In this document: positions 10,924-22,561 of the stretch, one piece after another | Layout: the number at the start of each line of letters is the position of its first letter | Numbering within the stretch: the first letter of the stretch is position 1 | Assembly (NCBI RefSeq): GCF_026230105.1 | Contig: NC_079482.1 | Coordinates: 16,306,001 to 16,370,000 of the forward strand | Direction: 5' to 3' | DNA length: 64,000 bases | DNA from: Diorhabda sublineata | Lineage: Eukaryota; Arthropoda; Insecta; Coleoptera; Chrysomelidae | The notes under the pieces: generated by a model | What the model saw: only the letters and a program-made list of their open reading frames with translations | Told to the model about the DNA's origin: nothing | Databases searched by the model: none | Made by a program: the position numbers and the translations under genes

Positions 10924-10928
10924 ATTAT

Positions 10929-11599
10929 AGAATCATACTACAGTACACTTACCAATTGAAATCAAATCGATATCATTTTTTACCACACTACGCAATAATT
11001 TGAGGGCATATTTACTGGAAAGTGCTTTCTACTCTGTAAACAACTTCTTTTCTAATAATATTTAATTATGGGCATGCTGCATACTGGTTTAATTTTTGCT
11101 ATGGACTTATATACTAATTATCACCTATTAATATCACCTATAAGTTTGATACTCATTGTGGTTTTCTTCTGTATATTGAAATACTAGTTTATTTGTAACT
11201 TTATTTAGTTATATTTTTGTTTGTTTGTTTTGTCAGTTTTTACAAACTTTTGTCTACAAATTGTAACAATGTTTTTGAAAATAAAGCATTTCTCTTTCTA
11301 TCTCTCACTTAAAAACACACTTGTATCTCGGAAATTTGTATTACTAGAAAGTGAAATTTGGTTGGATTTTTGTGGGAATATTGAATGCACAAATCTTTTT
11401 CTTTTAAGATGTTATACTTTTATAATATTAACTTGAATAAAATTTTTCTTTCTTAAAACAACTGTTAAACACATTTTTACTCTTGTTAAAAAATATATTT
11501 TGGAATATCCTAAAATGAAGGGAAAAAAAAAGATTTTTGAGTTACAGGCCATAAAATTAGGTATAAGTTTAAATATAAAATTGATAATACAAACCCAAA
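10929..11599. other. AT-rich stretch downstream of the EB-module gene
   Basis: No coding signal. On the minus strand AATAAA-type signals occur in the T-rich segment around 11189-11206 and could serve the EB-module gene, but this is not decisive. Confidence 0.35.
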
Positions 11600-11670
11600 C
11601 TATATTAAGTTTAGGTAGTAGGTAGTTAGCTCTCTCCGATCCTTAGCATTGTAAGGATATACTTCCGAAA
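11600..11670 (-). CDS. Proposed terminal exon 4 of EB-module gene
   Basis: 117 bp after exon 3 a good acceptor (ACTTTATCTCTATTAG) opens a phase-1 frame that reads VSEVYPYNAKDRREL, then TTYYLNLI, then TAG at 11602-11600. The short intron length and the phase fit. The absence of cysteines and of any family resemblance makes this tentative. Confidence 0.4.
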
Positions 11671-14600
11671 CTAATAGAGATAAAGTAATTTCCAATTGAT
11701 AACGTTTTTTAGCTTTTTATTTCATAAATACACCGTTACCTAATCCAATATCTCAATAACCCCTTTGAGAGAATATTCAAAACTTACCTACAGATTTGTA
11801 ACACAATCCTTGAAACTCATGCTTTCCTTCACAAATACATTTATTGTTTCTACACACGCTATCAGGTACTTTGTGATAACATTGTGAGCTATCTTCACAG
11901 CCGCTATTAATGCCTTCCGATACTGAAAAAGATTACGAGTTACGAGAGTTTAGAGTAAATATCGGATTTTACAGAATAAGCTGCTTCACTATTCTTTACA
12001 TATGTGGTAACGTACAACGTCATATCTACATTACACTATCCACTTTACCACCCAGTTTACCCTCAGCATTTGAAGACTATAACTTGGTTATCGAAACGCA
12101 CGTCCTCTAGGTAGTGTTCAGTACACGTCTATTAGCTTGGTATGGGTGTATCTATGTATCTAAGTGAATCTAGCAAAATTGAAACGAAAATTTTGTACAG
12201 ATATTAAGGGCCGATGGAAATGTAATAATTTATGGTAACATTTTGCTTGCCAGAATCACTAGAATAGCAAGTAGCGAATTCTTTTAAATTTATTATACCC
12301 ACTTTTAAAGATCAGAAAATTCCAATATTTTGCACACACGGCCTTCCAATCAGATGCAACTATACCTGCGACGTAAATAATTCAATAACTTGATGAATAT
12401 TGATTGATAATTACCGACTAAAAATAATGTGTTGGGCATCGACTGTCCACCAGATGTATATAAGGTTAATCAAGCTAAGGTTTATTCGAATAGAAAAACT
12501 TGGTTAGGTTTAGGGTTAGTTCCTAACAATTGATGGGCAGAGCAGGGTGTACTTTTATCGATTGACCTATTTTAAATTATATTAATAAAACAACATGTGT
12601 AGGGAAATGTTTTTGTAAAGAAGGTACATTTATGGATTTTATTGCCAGTCCAGACGCGCGAGATGCCGATGTTCTTGGCACGAGCGTTGGCAAGTGAAGA
12701 AGGCGGAAGTATCTTGCTGTTATATCACCTCACTAAAAAAAAGAAACTAAAAACGAAGAAGTTGGTGGATGACATCAAAATAGCACACCAGGACAAAGTA
12801 TTTATCCATAATGATTTACTCATTTCAGGCCACGCCTTATTCACTTTATTTCGATATTTTACTCTACCATGACGAACGAACGCTTCGTTATATGCATTTA
12901 ACAGAAAATATAGTGAGATCGATTGTCTTGCCTAGCCTCCTAATGTCGTTTGGCTCGAACCCGAGAAATAACAGGGAGGCGAGACTCTCGCACCAACTTT
13001 CAATCGCGAATCTTCGTGGAGAGGGTGAATCGGAATTTAAAGATGCAAATAATATGCAATCCGATCATTTAGGATGTCATTCTAAATTTAAAATTTTTTT
13101 TTTCTAAATAATGAGACATTTGGAGATACAAATTTATTTGCAAATCGATATTGAATTAATTTAATGTTTTATCTTTTAAACTGTTATCTATTTCATCACG
13201 ACCATTAAAATATAATCAAAGAGTTGCCAAAATTAACAAATATAACTGTATATGCCTTTATATAAACTACTCTGTTAATACCGGGAGTCCTTAAACTACT
13301 CGTAAAGTGAAAGGCTCTACAGGAAGTATTTATAGAACACCTAGGAGTTAAATTTTCAAAGTAAGTATATGTTTATATCCTATATATAACATTTTATGTT
13401 TTCACAAGTTGTTTTTAAAGGCAAAAGTTTATTCCGAGTTTTACAGTCCTGAATTTCATTGCTTCAAGTATAAACACTCCATTTTGAAGTACATTATTTT
13501 AATGGCATAGTAGAAATTTATAGTTCCAAGTTAAGGGTAGATTATTACATATTAACACATTCGCGATACGAAATTTTGATAACATTTGTCACACAAACGT
13601 AGAACGTAGATAAATAAAACTAGCAAGTGTTTGTTTTTACATTTCAACGGGGGTTGGAAACAACCATTAGAATCCCTTGGTGCTGACTGGTAGTTCTAGG
13701 TATCAAAAATACTTGAAGATATTATTTCAGTTAATTGAAATAATTGTTTGTTTTGTATTATTATAACAAAAAAAATTCCAATCACAGATATAATTTCTGT
13801 TCAGGGAATTGATATCCTATACAAACTAAAATATCAGGTAATAAGTATGCAATCACATACAAGTTTATTGCGCATTTTATATAAAAAATAACGGCCTGCT
13901 TCGTTATTGAAGTCTGCTTAAGCTTCTAGCGAAACCTCGAACAATATTTTCAATATTGGTTGTATAGAAAAAGTTGAAATGAATTTAAATTTAATAACAA
14001 TTCGATAATATTTTATTTAAAAGCAAAAAATTGATTCTCAAAGTGAGGCATGAGAAAATTTCATTGCATACTATACTATTATTGTTTAATGTGAATTTTC
14101 GTAGTCAAAATAAAATCAATAAGATTAGTCGGAAAATCGAGAAAGAAAGGTGTGTATGTAAAAAAATCGTGAGTCAAATATAAAAGTCTCATACCCAGCA
14201 TCAAGAGTATGTATTTTTGCAAAAAATGATCTTTTTAATCTGAAAATTTTGCTACTTTTTTTAATTATTCATTATGTAGTTTAGTCAACAAGTTCAGATA
14301 TTTAAAAAATATAGATGAAGATACTAAACATATGAGGTTTAGTTCATTGGATACGGAATCACAACTACAAAAATGTTATTGAAGTATTTTGTTTCAGGAA
14401 TAAAACTGCAATTGTTATTAACAAAAAAATGGTAGTTAATTAGTTTTTCTTTACTAACTCGAAAAATATTGATAACTAAGCAATTTGGAGAATAGCTCGT
14501 CAAAGAGGAGGAAACCTCTGATAAGGAAATTCCAACTTCCGAAACTCTATTTCCATTGTTCATAATTTTAATTTGACGTTGAATATAGGGCTCCGCACAG

Positions 14601-14696
14601 CTTTTATTGCATGTCCTATTAGCTCAATAATTCGTGATGACCAAATTTTGGCCAGCTTTATTTTGTTCCTGAAGCTGGATAGCAGGATCTCATGAA

Positions 14697-14752
<56 letters not shown>

Positions 14753-17700
14753 CTTCAATTTCTCAGACCTTTTGATATATTAATGCATCTAAATGTTCTG
14801 GATTTTAGGTCTCTTCTGTTTTAAAATTAATTTTTTTTTGATAATTTTTAAAAGAAAGGTAAATTTTGACACTGACAATTTGCTTACTTATATTGATTTA
14901 TAGATCACCATCATCAAGAATATCAAAATAAGGATTAAATCAACTTAGAACTTTGTTCTAATAAGAAAAATTATTTTTTCCTTGATCTCTATATCTCAAA
15001 TATGTAGCAGTACTCAATTAAATTATTTGTATTTTTTTCTAGTTCTTACAAAATCGAGCTATAAATTTCAATTAAATTATTTAGATCTTTTTTATCATTT
15101 ATAGCTTTTCGGTTCTTATGAATGTGAACCATTTCTAAAAATTCTCTTTTTCGCGTATTAGATTCCGTTTCAAGAGTTTTTGAATCTTTATAATTGAATT
15201 TATGTTTTTTTGATATATCATGGTTCGTTGATGCAGTTCTATTTTTTTATCGTATTGATGAACTCTTTGTCTATTTTCTGAATACTGAGATATTTGCCCT
15301 ATGTAGACAGCTTCAAAATTAGTACAAGGCACTTGATATATAATATTACTTCTTTTGTTTTTTGGTATTTTAGATTTTGATTTAGGGGAATATTTGGATA
15401 ATGTTTTATGTCTTCTATGACTTATACTAATATCATATTTATTGAAATAATTCGATAATTGTTGGGAAAGTCCTTGTACATATGGTAAGAAAAAATGTTT
15501 TATGTTTTGATGATTCGTTTCAGTTTTGTTTTTAAATTGATTGTAGTATCTGTTTATCCTTTTCTTGAATATGTTATTTATCATTTTTTCCTGATTGCTT
15601 TTTCAATAGCTAAACGTCTAAATTCAGGATCTGATAGTTGGACAGATCTATCAGTCAAACTTATTATCACTGATTTTTTTGTGACATAGGATGGCACGAA
15701 TTGAAGCTTTAATATCTTGAGAACCAAGCTGGTTTCTTATACTATTCTGTTCTTATGTTATTGTTAATTTTATATTATGTAGCATCAAGAAAATTGATTT
15801 CATTATTTTGCTCAACTTCGATTGGGAATTGAAATTTTTTAAGATGAGAATTGAATTATTTATTTATGTTTTCAATTTGATTCTTTGGTTCAGCAGTAAT
15901 GCAATCATCTACATATCGGAAAAAGAATGGAATATTTATATCAAGTTTGTTTAGGACAGTTTCCTCAAGATCTTCCCTTGCCAATTGAAATGGAAGCCCC
16001 CATACATATTCTATTTATGTAGTAATGTTGTGTCACCTCTATTTTATTATACAGAATTGTTACAGAATCGTACAGAATCAATAAATGGAACGTGTACAAG
16101 GTAATGATAACAATATCTATTTTGCTTGACACACATATAGAGAGGAATTCAATAGAGAGACTTCAATAAATGGAGAGAAGAAATGCTTGATTTTATATCC
16201 CACAATAATAAAATATTCAGAAAAGAAAGCATGTAAGACCTTTATCATTGTAGACAGCTTTACAGAAGATTGTACAATGGTAAAGTAAGAAGAAGTATTT
16301 TCTTTTTTTCAAAAGTTGTGAAACAACCTTTGAAATAACGTACTAGTCAACCGTCATTTCCATATGAGATACTAGGGGTCCTGTTTGTTCTTTGTATCCT
16401 TCGAAAATGACTGAGACGTATCTGTATATTTTTGAATCGAATTTGAGAAATTGGTACCCTGTATATATCAAATGAACTTCCTTATATAACTTATTTTCAA
16501 AGTTTTCATTGAACTACTTTATCAAAATTATAATCTTATTATCTAATTGTATAGAAACTGTTAATTACCATAAAAAATAACTGAAGAAGCAACCGCCTAG
16601 ACATTTATATCTCTAATTTGTCTAATATCGTTACCTGATTAATCTTTCGACATATATCAACGTCGCCAACTTAATCCTAGTTTATGACATGTTTAACACT
16701 GTGAAAAATAAACAAACGCATGAGACTATTACGCGCTTTTTATATTCTCATATTACATCAACATATGTGTTTCCATCAATACATTAATATCAAATGATTG
16801 ATGGCTGGAGGTAGCACTGTAGAGAAAAGTCCAGAAATTAATAAGTACCATGTGTCTTAAAATTTGTTTGTATATTAATTATGTACATTATGAGAAATTT
16901 CTTTATTCCATATGAAGAGTTGGTTGAAAAAGATATGAAATGGAATCTGTTAGTAGCATCATAACATAATTAAGTAGGATAACAAATTTCAATGGATTAT
17001 TAAATTAGAGAAATTAGCTGTCATTATGAATTATAGTCTACAATGAAAATTAAGAGAAAGTGTATTTGTCAAAAGAAATAAAAATAGTAGAATGCGAGGA
17101 GCAAATCCAATTTTGGCATCATCATGGAAAAATCTTTTGATGGGAATAACTCATTCATGAATCTACTTGTCAATGCATCCCTATAATCAATACTAGATCT
17201 AAATAATTGCAATTACAATTTTTTGCGCATTGGCTAAAGGATTATGTCCCCTACAAGCTGCTGTGAACATAATTCCAGATCCTTTTAGCTAGTGCTCCTG
17301 TCCTAGATTACTATCCATAAAAACAAAAAGTTCACGTTTTTCGCTACCCAAGGGGAGGATAATAGGAGATATTATTGGTTTGTTATTATGGCTGGTATTT
17401 TTTCGCTAGTTCTCTCAAAACGACTTTTCAGTGATCAACGCTGACTTCATCATCATCATCAAGGATTATGGCAATCGCTTATACCGCTTTAAAATCCTTT
17501 TTTGAGGTAGGTTACTCCTCATTTTCAATTTTTGTTTTCTTTTTAGTTTATCTTTTGCCTTGGCTGCTTTTTTATCATTTTCCATTCCTTTCGGTTCTGG
17601 AATTTTGCTCTCCATCTCTCTATATTAAGTGCTCTTATGTCCTCCTCTATTTCGTTTCTCCAAGTCTTTCTCAGCCTGCCTCTTCTCCTTGGCCACAATG

Positions 17701-20581
17701 GGGTCCATTCCGTTATTCTTTTGATCCTTTCAGTTGGTTTTCTTCTCATTATATACTCAGACCAGTTGCTTTGGGCCTTTATGTATCTCACTATATTTTT
17801 CTTCCCCAGCTCTTTCTCTTTTTCTTCCTTTTTATTTGCTCTAATTTCTCCCCCTTATGTTTTGTTATAATGTTCTTGTTCTGTAATCCTGCGTTTCTCA
17901 CAATGACTTCAATATTATATTGAATAGCGTTGGTGATATTGGGTCTCCATGTTTGACGTTTTCATTTGGATGTGTCTTGTCTGCCTTGAAATCTCACTTT
18001 AATGTCACATTTACTATTAATTTTTTTGATTTTTTTGGTTTCCTTGTCTTTCTCGTTCTTCTGTCGATTTCTCTCTTTTTATTGAGTCGAAAGCCCTTCT
18101 GAAGTCAAAAAAACTTCTCTTTCATATTCCACTGTCTTTTCTAGTATTTGGTTTTGAGTGTGGATTACGTCGATAGTTCATCTTCCTGGTCAAAAGCCGT
18201 TTTGATAACCTCCTAGCTCTTTCTCTGTGACCTCTTTCAATCTCTTGTTTATCAAATTTGCCAATATTTTATGGCCAATATTTAGCAGGATTATGGCTCT
18301 ATAATTCTCACCTAACTCTTTGCTCTACTCGTCTGGGATCTAGTATTGTTTGCATATCTGCTCTATTGTTGATGAATATCTTCATTTAGTTTTTCTTCGC
18401 CATATTTAAGAAGTTCCTGTTTTATTCCATCTTCTCCTGGTGCTCTATCATTCCAGAGTTTTGTTATTTCGTCTTGCACCTCATTTTCTGTGGGGCATTT
18501 TACCTCGTCCTCTTCTTCCTCTGTTAACATTATTTCATTATTTGCTTTATTTTTTCTCGTTTATTCGCTCTCTATAGTATTCTTTCCATATATTTTCCAT
18601 CTCTTGTGGGTAATGTTCTATTTTGCCGTCTTTCGCTTTTATCAATCTTGCTTTTATTAATGGTTTTTGGCATTTCATGGTATTTCATCTCTTTTCTTTT
18701 ATAAAATTGCATTTGCTTTATTCCTTTTCCGTTCATATTCGTCCCTACTTTGTTCATCGTTTTTGTTAAGCCATTTTGTTCTCGCTCTGTTTTTTGTTCT
18801 CTTTCCTCCTCACATTCTTGTTCATACCAATCTTTATCTTTCTTTCGAACTAATTTCTAGGAAGGTCTATTTATTTATTTGTTTCGTTTCTTTAGTTTCT
18901 AGAAATTTTGAAAATCTCTTTTGGGATATATAAAGAGTTTGTGTAGCGCAGTTTAGTTAAGTAATAGTAAATAGTGAACAGACCGAAATAAAAAGTATCG
19001 AAGAATTTAAATAAATTATATAAGTTAGTTAAGTGTTGGTGATAAGGGAATTATATAAATTAGTTAAGTGTAGTGTAAAGTATTCAAATAATTTGAGAAT
19101 GTAAGAGACAATAGATGAAAAATTACCTATTAAACACTTTTTGCTATCGGTAGACTGAACATATCCGTCTTTGCATTCGCATCTGTATTGGCGACATTCA
19201 GCTGCATCTATATTACAATCGTTCGAAGTTTCACAAGTCTCGCCAATTTTTGTAACAATTTTATTGATTTGTATTTGGCACAGTTTCCTTCCATTACAAA
19301 CGCATGTGGGTTTTTCACAAGTAGAATTTTGAAAAATTGAACAATCATCATCAGTGGCACACGGCATGATTCCTGAAACAGTTAAAGGTAACATTTGGAC
19401 AACAAACATATTTTTAAAAAGAACCCTTAACGTCATAATGTTCTTATTCTGATTCGGTTTTCATAAATTGTGGTTTAGCAAATATTATGATAGTTTCTGG
19501 ACATATAATAAACTTTGTTTCTTAAAATAGACCAACAAAGTCCGGCAGCGCGTGTGGTAAGGCATTACTCCACTTATGCGTTTCCTAGTTTTCTTTCATG
19601 GCTCTACTGTCATCCCTATAGTGAATTGAAATTTCTGAACCAGTTGGTGATATGAATACACTGTGTACTATTACCACAACGAATAACACTCACAATTACA
19701 CTGTCTCATTTCCTCAGAGAAGAACTTGCCAATATTCAAGAATTGGAAGAAGAGAAAAATTCAGCAGTCAGGAATTGAACAAAATGTATTGGAATGTTGT
19801 GAATATGTTTTCTGTACTGAAGTAATCAGATGACATTGTAAGCATCTTTAGAGCGTGATCTATAAGCTCCCAATTTACACACAGCATTGTCTCTAGATGG
19901 CTTGAATTGAATAAATCCTATACTGAACTGTTTTTACTAAGATTGGACCTTGTTTTCATATTTTTATAAACAAGAATGTGGATATAAGTTTTGGCAACTA
20001 TATTTTTCTGGCTATATGAATCCTTCTACAAAGAATACTCGTCTTGAAAACTCGAAAGATCTGTGTATAAAATATATACAAGAAAACAATCTTCCAAACC
20101 AAATGCTCTGTGAAACTGGTTCGTGGAATGAACACGCTACTTCTGCTGTTTCTTCTGCATTACCAGTTGCTTGGATATTTACCTACGTCTGATTCTAAAT
20201 GGTACACGTCCATTTGTATACAAAAATTCATCAGAAAACTCTGTTTAAATGTAAAAGTTATATTCATTGGTATTGTATATCAAAAATGAATAATACATAA
20301 ATCAGCGATTTTGCGATACACATTATAATTGAAAACACATTTGTTGGATTTCACTTGAAATTGTATCTTCCTTCATAAAACAGAACGATCGAAAATATAC
20401 AAAAAACTGGAAAATCTAACCCTATCTAAAATTTATAATTTCAATCCAGTGTTTTTATAATCTACAAGATAATAAAAAAACACTCACCCATGAATTCAAA
20501 TTTTGATGATATGGATGGTGTCACAAGATTAACTACCATCAAGATTATTATGAAAACTTTAATCACAACTGCGTGAAACAT
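11600..20581 (-). CDS. Secreted EB-module cysteine-rich protein, multi-exon gene
   Basis: Four minus-strand segments join in frame: exon 1 20581-20488, exon 2 19372-19127, exon 3 11922-11788, and a proposed exon 4 11670-11600, giving about 181 residues. All introns are GT-AG and all are phase 1, so modules can be shuffled. The product starts with a signal peptide (MFHAVVIKVFIIILMVVN) and then has three six-cysteine EB modules of the type C-x5-C-x(7,8)-C-x4-C-x-C-x5-C or close to it: two in exon 2 and one in exon 3. EB modules are found in secreted or membrane proteins of insects and nematodes. The ligand and function here are unknown. Intron 2 is 7.2 kb and contains transposon relics. Exons 1-3 are strongly supported by matching phases and Cys spacing; exon 4 is weaker. 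Further exons inside intron 2 are not excluded. Confidence 0.8.
11788..11922 (-). CDS. Exon 3 of EB-module gene: third EB module
   Basis: The acceptor CTTTTTCAG ends at 11923 and the donor GTAAGTT starts at 11787. The 135-nt exon is phase 1 on both sides, so it can be skipped or added without a frame change. Translation includes GCEDSSQC, SVCRNNKCICEGKH and GLCYKSV, again six cysteines with EB spacing. It is too short to appear as a long ORF. Confidence 0.85.
   Translation of the reverse strand, partial: YRKALIAAVKIAHNVITKYLIACVETINVFVKESMSFKDCVTNL
12951..12996 (-). repeat. tRNA-like (SINE-type) pol III boxes
   Basis: On the minus strand TTGGTGCGAGAGTCTCGCC (A-box-like, 12996-12978) is followed by CTCGGGTTCGAGCCA (close to the B-box GGTTCGANNCC, 12965-12951). 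The T-arm does not fold as in a functional tRNA, so a tRNA-derived SINE remnant is more likely than a tRNA gene. The patch is GC-rich against its surroundings. Confidence 0.33.
14698..14750. repeat. (TA)n microsatellite
   Basis: About 26 uninterrupted TA units. Confidence 0.95.
15135..16015 (-). pseudogene. Penelope-like element relic (RT end plus GIY-YIG endonuclease)
   Basis: Reading from 16015 down, the minus strand gives LAREDLEETVLNKL, FFFRYVDDCIT (catalytic YVDD at 15915-15904), FQFPIEVEQNNEINFLDA and YKKPAWFSRY, as in Penelope RTs. After a frameshift the 149-codon frame 15584-15135 gives FFLPYVQGLSQQL, SNIIYQVPC and then EAVYIGQISQYSENRQRVHQ. That is the conserved linker plus the YIG and R...H parts of the GIY-YIG endonuclease that is characteristic of Penelope elements. 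The N-terminal RT motifs are missing (5' truncation), and the second linker Cys reads Phe. The copy lies in intron 2 of the EB-module gene, on the same strand. Identification is firm; the copy is dead. Confidence 0.82.
16016..17539. other. AT-rich intronic stretch, nothing recognised
   Basis: No coding or repeat signal beyond a short CATCATCATC run near 17447-17460. Confidence 0.4.
17540..18865 (-). pseudogene. LINE (RTE/jockey-like) relic spanning RT
   Basis: From high to low coordinates the minus strand gives KDKDWYEQECEEER (about 18860-18810, pre-RT linker), NEVQDEITKLWNDRAPGEDG then IKQELLKYGEEKL (about 18485-18375, RT start), NVKHGDPISPTLFNIILK (about 17965-17912, RT GxxQGDPLSPxLFN block) and finally TERIKRITEWTPLWPRRRGR with LRKTWRNEI (about 17730-17650, basic C-terminal tail). 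The order is that of a full RT, but the YADD block is not readable and many stops intervene. Plus-strand frames at 17468-18102 and 18667-18933 are antisense shadows. It lies in intron 2 of the EB-module gene. Confidence 0.78.
19127..19372 (-). CDS. Exon 2 of EB-module gene: two EB modules
   Basis: The acceptor TTTCAG ends at 19373 and the donor GTAATT starts at 19126. The 246-nt exon carries 81 full codons plus split codons. Module 1 runs from PCATDDDC to KLCQ. Module 2 runs from GETCETSNDC through ECRQYRCECKDG to KKC. Each has six cysteines. The longer open frame to 19436 is intron read-through, since the segment upstream of the acceptor has a pyrimidine-rich tract. Confidence 0.88.
19373..20487 (-). 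other. Intron 1 of EB-module gene
   Basis: GTGAGTG...TTTCAG. It carries no recognised repeat; the 80-codon plus-strand frame at 19950-20192 has no family resemblance. Confidence 0.6.
20488..20581 (-). CDS. Exon 1 of EB-module gene: start and signal peptide
   Basis: The ATG at 20581-20579 opens 31 codons with a hydrophobic core (VFIIILMVVNLV) after a single Lys, a typical signal peptide with likely cleavage after the VTPSISS region. The exon ends with one extra G at 20488 before the donor GTGAGTG (phase 1). An in-frame stop would follow soon in the intron. Confidence 0.8.
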
Positions 20582-20657
20582 TTTTTGATTTTTAGATGGT
20601 ATACTAAGCAAAATAATGCCCAGTTTGAGAAATCGATTCTATAGTTCAAGTTTTTAA

Positions 20658-20664
20658 TTTTATA
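20658..20664 (-). promoter_or_regulatory. Possible TATA box of EB-module gene
   Basis: TATAAAA on the minus strand, 77-83 bp upstream of the ATG. A start about 30 bp downstream would leave a 5' UTR of about 50 nt. Such matches are common in AT-rich DNA, so the support is positional only. Confidence 0.3.
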
Positions 20665-20779
20665 TGAAAAAGCAAATACCATAAACATTGCTCAGTGGCG
20701 TGTGAGAAAGAAAATTATCGTCAAAATATTTAACATATTTATTAGGACCATGTTCATTTGTTTGGTTCACAGAGAAAAC

Positions 20780-21420
20780 ATTAGAGATCATAAACATCAA
20801 AATATTATTCAAGGATTGAAAGCCGGAAATATAACAAGAATTGAATCCAGAATGGGATTGTCCAAAGATCTACATATTATGACTGGGATTAAATAGGAAG
20901 ACAGCATTAGCTCTATACTATTTAATATTATCATAGACATAATCATAGAATATGTATTAGGTCTACGTAGGTTAAGCCTCATCAAGACTATCCACGAGGT
21001 TACACTAGGGAACGCAAGCGCAAAATTGTGGTCGGTACGCTAGTCTTCACTACCGATCTGCACCGTGTCGGTTTTCCGGGCGCGAATCAGAACATGAATA
21101 TAGTTGCATCCGCTCGCCAATACTAGTGTACTAGTAGCAGATAATGAAGATGATCTACAGCGCCTACTATATGGTATGAATATAACGGTAGATAAATCTA
21201 TTATGAGCATGAGATGACTCAATCAATGGTAATAGTCAAATATCCCATTAGATGTAAATTAGCTATTAACAATGCAATTCAACTACCTTGAAGTGACACT
21301 ACCAAGTGAGAGGCATTTATTAAAGAAAATTTAAGTGATAGAAGTATCAAGAGTCATCAGATATTTGAGAGAAATAATATGAAAAATCGATGTGATGACT
21401 ACACAAAGCAAGAGTTTCCA
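20780..21420 (+). pseudogene. LINE reverse transcriptase relic
   Basis: The plus strand reads IIQGLKAGN, then EDSISSILFNIIIDIIIE (RT block GDxLSPxLFNxxxD), SVLVADNEDDLQRLLYGMNI (after the YADD block), NYLEVTLPSE (YLGVTLSS) and RVIRYLREII. The active-site YADD itself is replaced by a GC-richer 150-bp insert at about 21000-21110. Frames are broken. The downstream 63-codon frame at 21579-21770 may be its 3' part but is not recognisable. Confidence 0.66.
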
Positions 21421-22190
21421 AAAAATGCGTTAGATTTTGCGCATGTTTTGTAGATTCTGACTTAAGCAACGGAAACATCAACATCAAAAAGAATTATGGA
21501 GACAACTGAAATTAAATTGGAAAATTGAGGGCGTGGGCCTGAGAGAATGAGAAATCAGGATGCAGTGAAGAACAAAGAATGCCACAAAGCTGCTGTGCAA
21601 AATGGGCAAAAAATCAGACACCAACCCCACGGAGACCACTAGATAAGATACAAAAAAGATGGTATGAGAACAGAAACTCAGCGCCTGAAGAACACAAGAG
21701 AAGAATGAATTTCCGAATTGAACATGACAAAATATTAAAAAGGGTCTCCATTAGGAAAAAAGAAAGATGAATACCAGCTCCTGCTGCATTTTTGAAATAA
21801 TAGGAAAAGTATTATTTTTCATTCACTACACGTTTCTTTTTTCCAATGTTTCTCTAGATTACTTTCTACATCTCCGATATATTTGCATAACATGACAGTA
21901 CTAATGTAATGTAATACAACTGGATATAAACCACTGAAAGTGAACGTTCCTTAGATTCGAACGCTTCCAATATAAACATTGATGAAATAGTAGAAGCGTT
22001 TAGAGGTTTATACTTTAGTTTGATATCCAATTCAACAGCTAATGAATAAGCAATATCTTAAAGTAAAATTAGAGTATTGTTTCATTAAAATTCATAGAAG
22101 GTTCCAATTAAAATGAATGATTTGATAATTGAAATATTCGGAAAGAATTTAGGTATACAAATTTCTTGAAAAAATATTATTTTTCTTCTA

Positions 22191-22450
22191 AGGTAAACCT
22201 GAGAGATTCCTTTTATGGCTAATCAGGAAGATCTGATAAAAATATTCTATTTTAAATTTCAACCCAATGGGCCTCGTCAGAAAAACCTAATAAATAATAA
22301 TCTTTATGTTACTGAGGTGATCCTGAGAGATTTCTTGCATTGACATAATTAGGAAACCCTGAAGAAACCTGATAAGAAATACTTTTCTTTTAAATAAGTT
22401 AAACTTGAGAGGTTCTTATTTTGTCATGATCGGGGAAACTTGATGGATAA
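22191..22450. repeat. Degenerate long tandem repeat, three units
   Basis: Three diverged units share CCTGAGAGATTYCTT, then WNNYATNATNAGG and then CTGATRAN. They begin near 22197, 22319 and 22402. Spacing is irregular (about 120 and 80 bp), so this is an old, decayed array. Confidence 0.45.
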
Positions 22451-22561
22451 TTAATTTATCATAAATAGGGTTTACTCTAATAAGGTTAACCTTGTTTTAC
22501 CATAATAAGGTCATTATGATGTTTCAAGGAAGTGAGGGAGAAATTCTAGTCGGAATATTTA

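Larger units (their letters stand above)
11923..15134. other. Intron 2 of EB-module gene, 3' half
   Basis: Mostly featureless AT-rich intron. It holds a tRNA-like GC-richer patch (12951-12996), a plus-strand cysteine cluster (C at 12596, 12608, 12614; see findings) and a (TA)n tract. Frames at 12642-13107 and 14339-14563 show no family resemblance. Confidence 0.5.

Noticed and set aside
17468..18102. Plus-strand frames of 151, 77 and 60 codons rich in Phe/Leu/Ser
   Set aside because: They are antisense to the LINE RT read on the minus strand; the hydrophobic look comes from complementing Lys/Glu-rich coding sequence.
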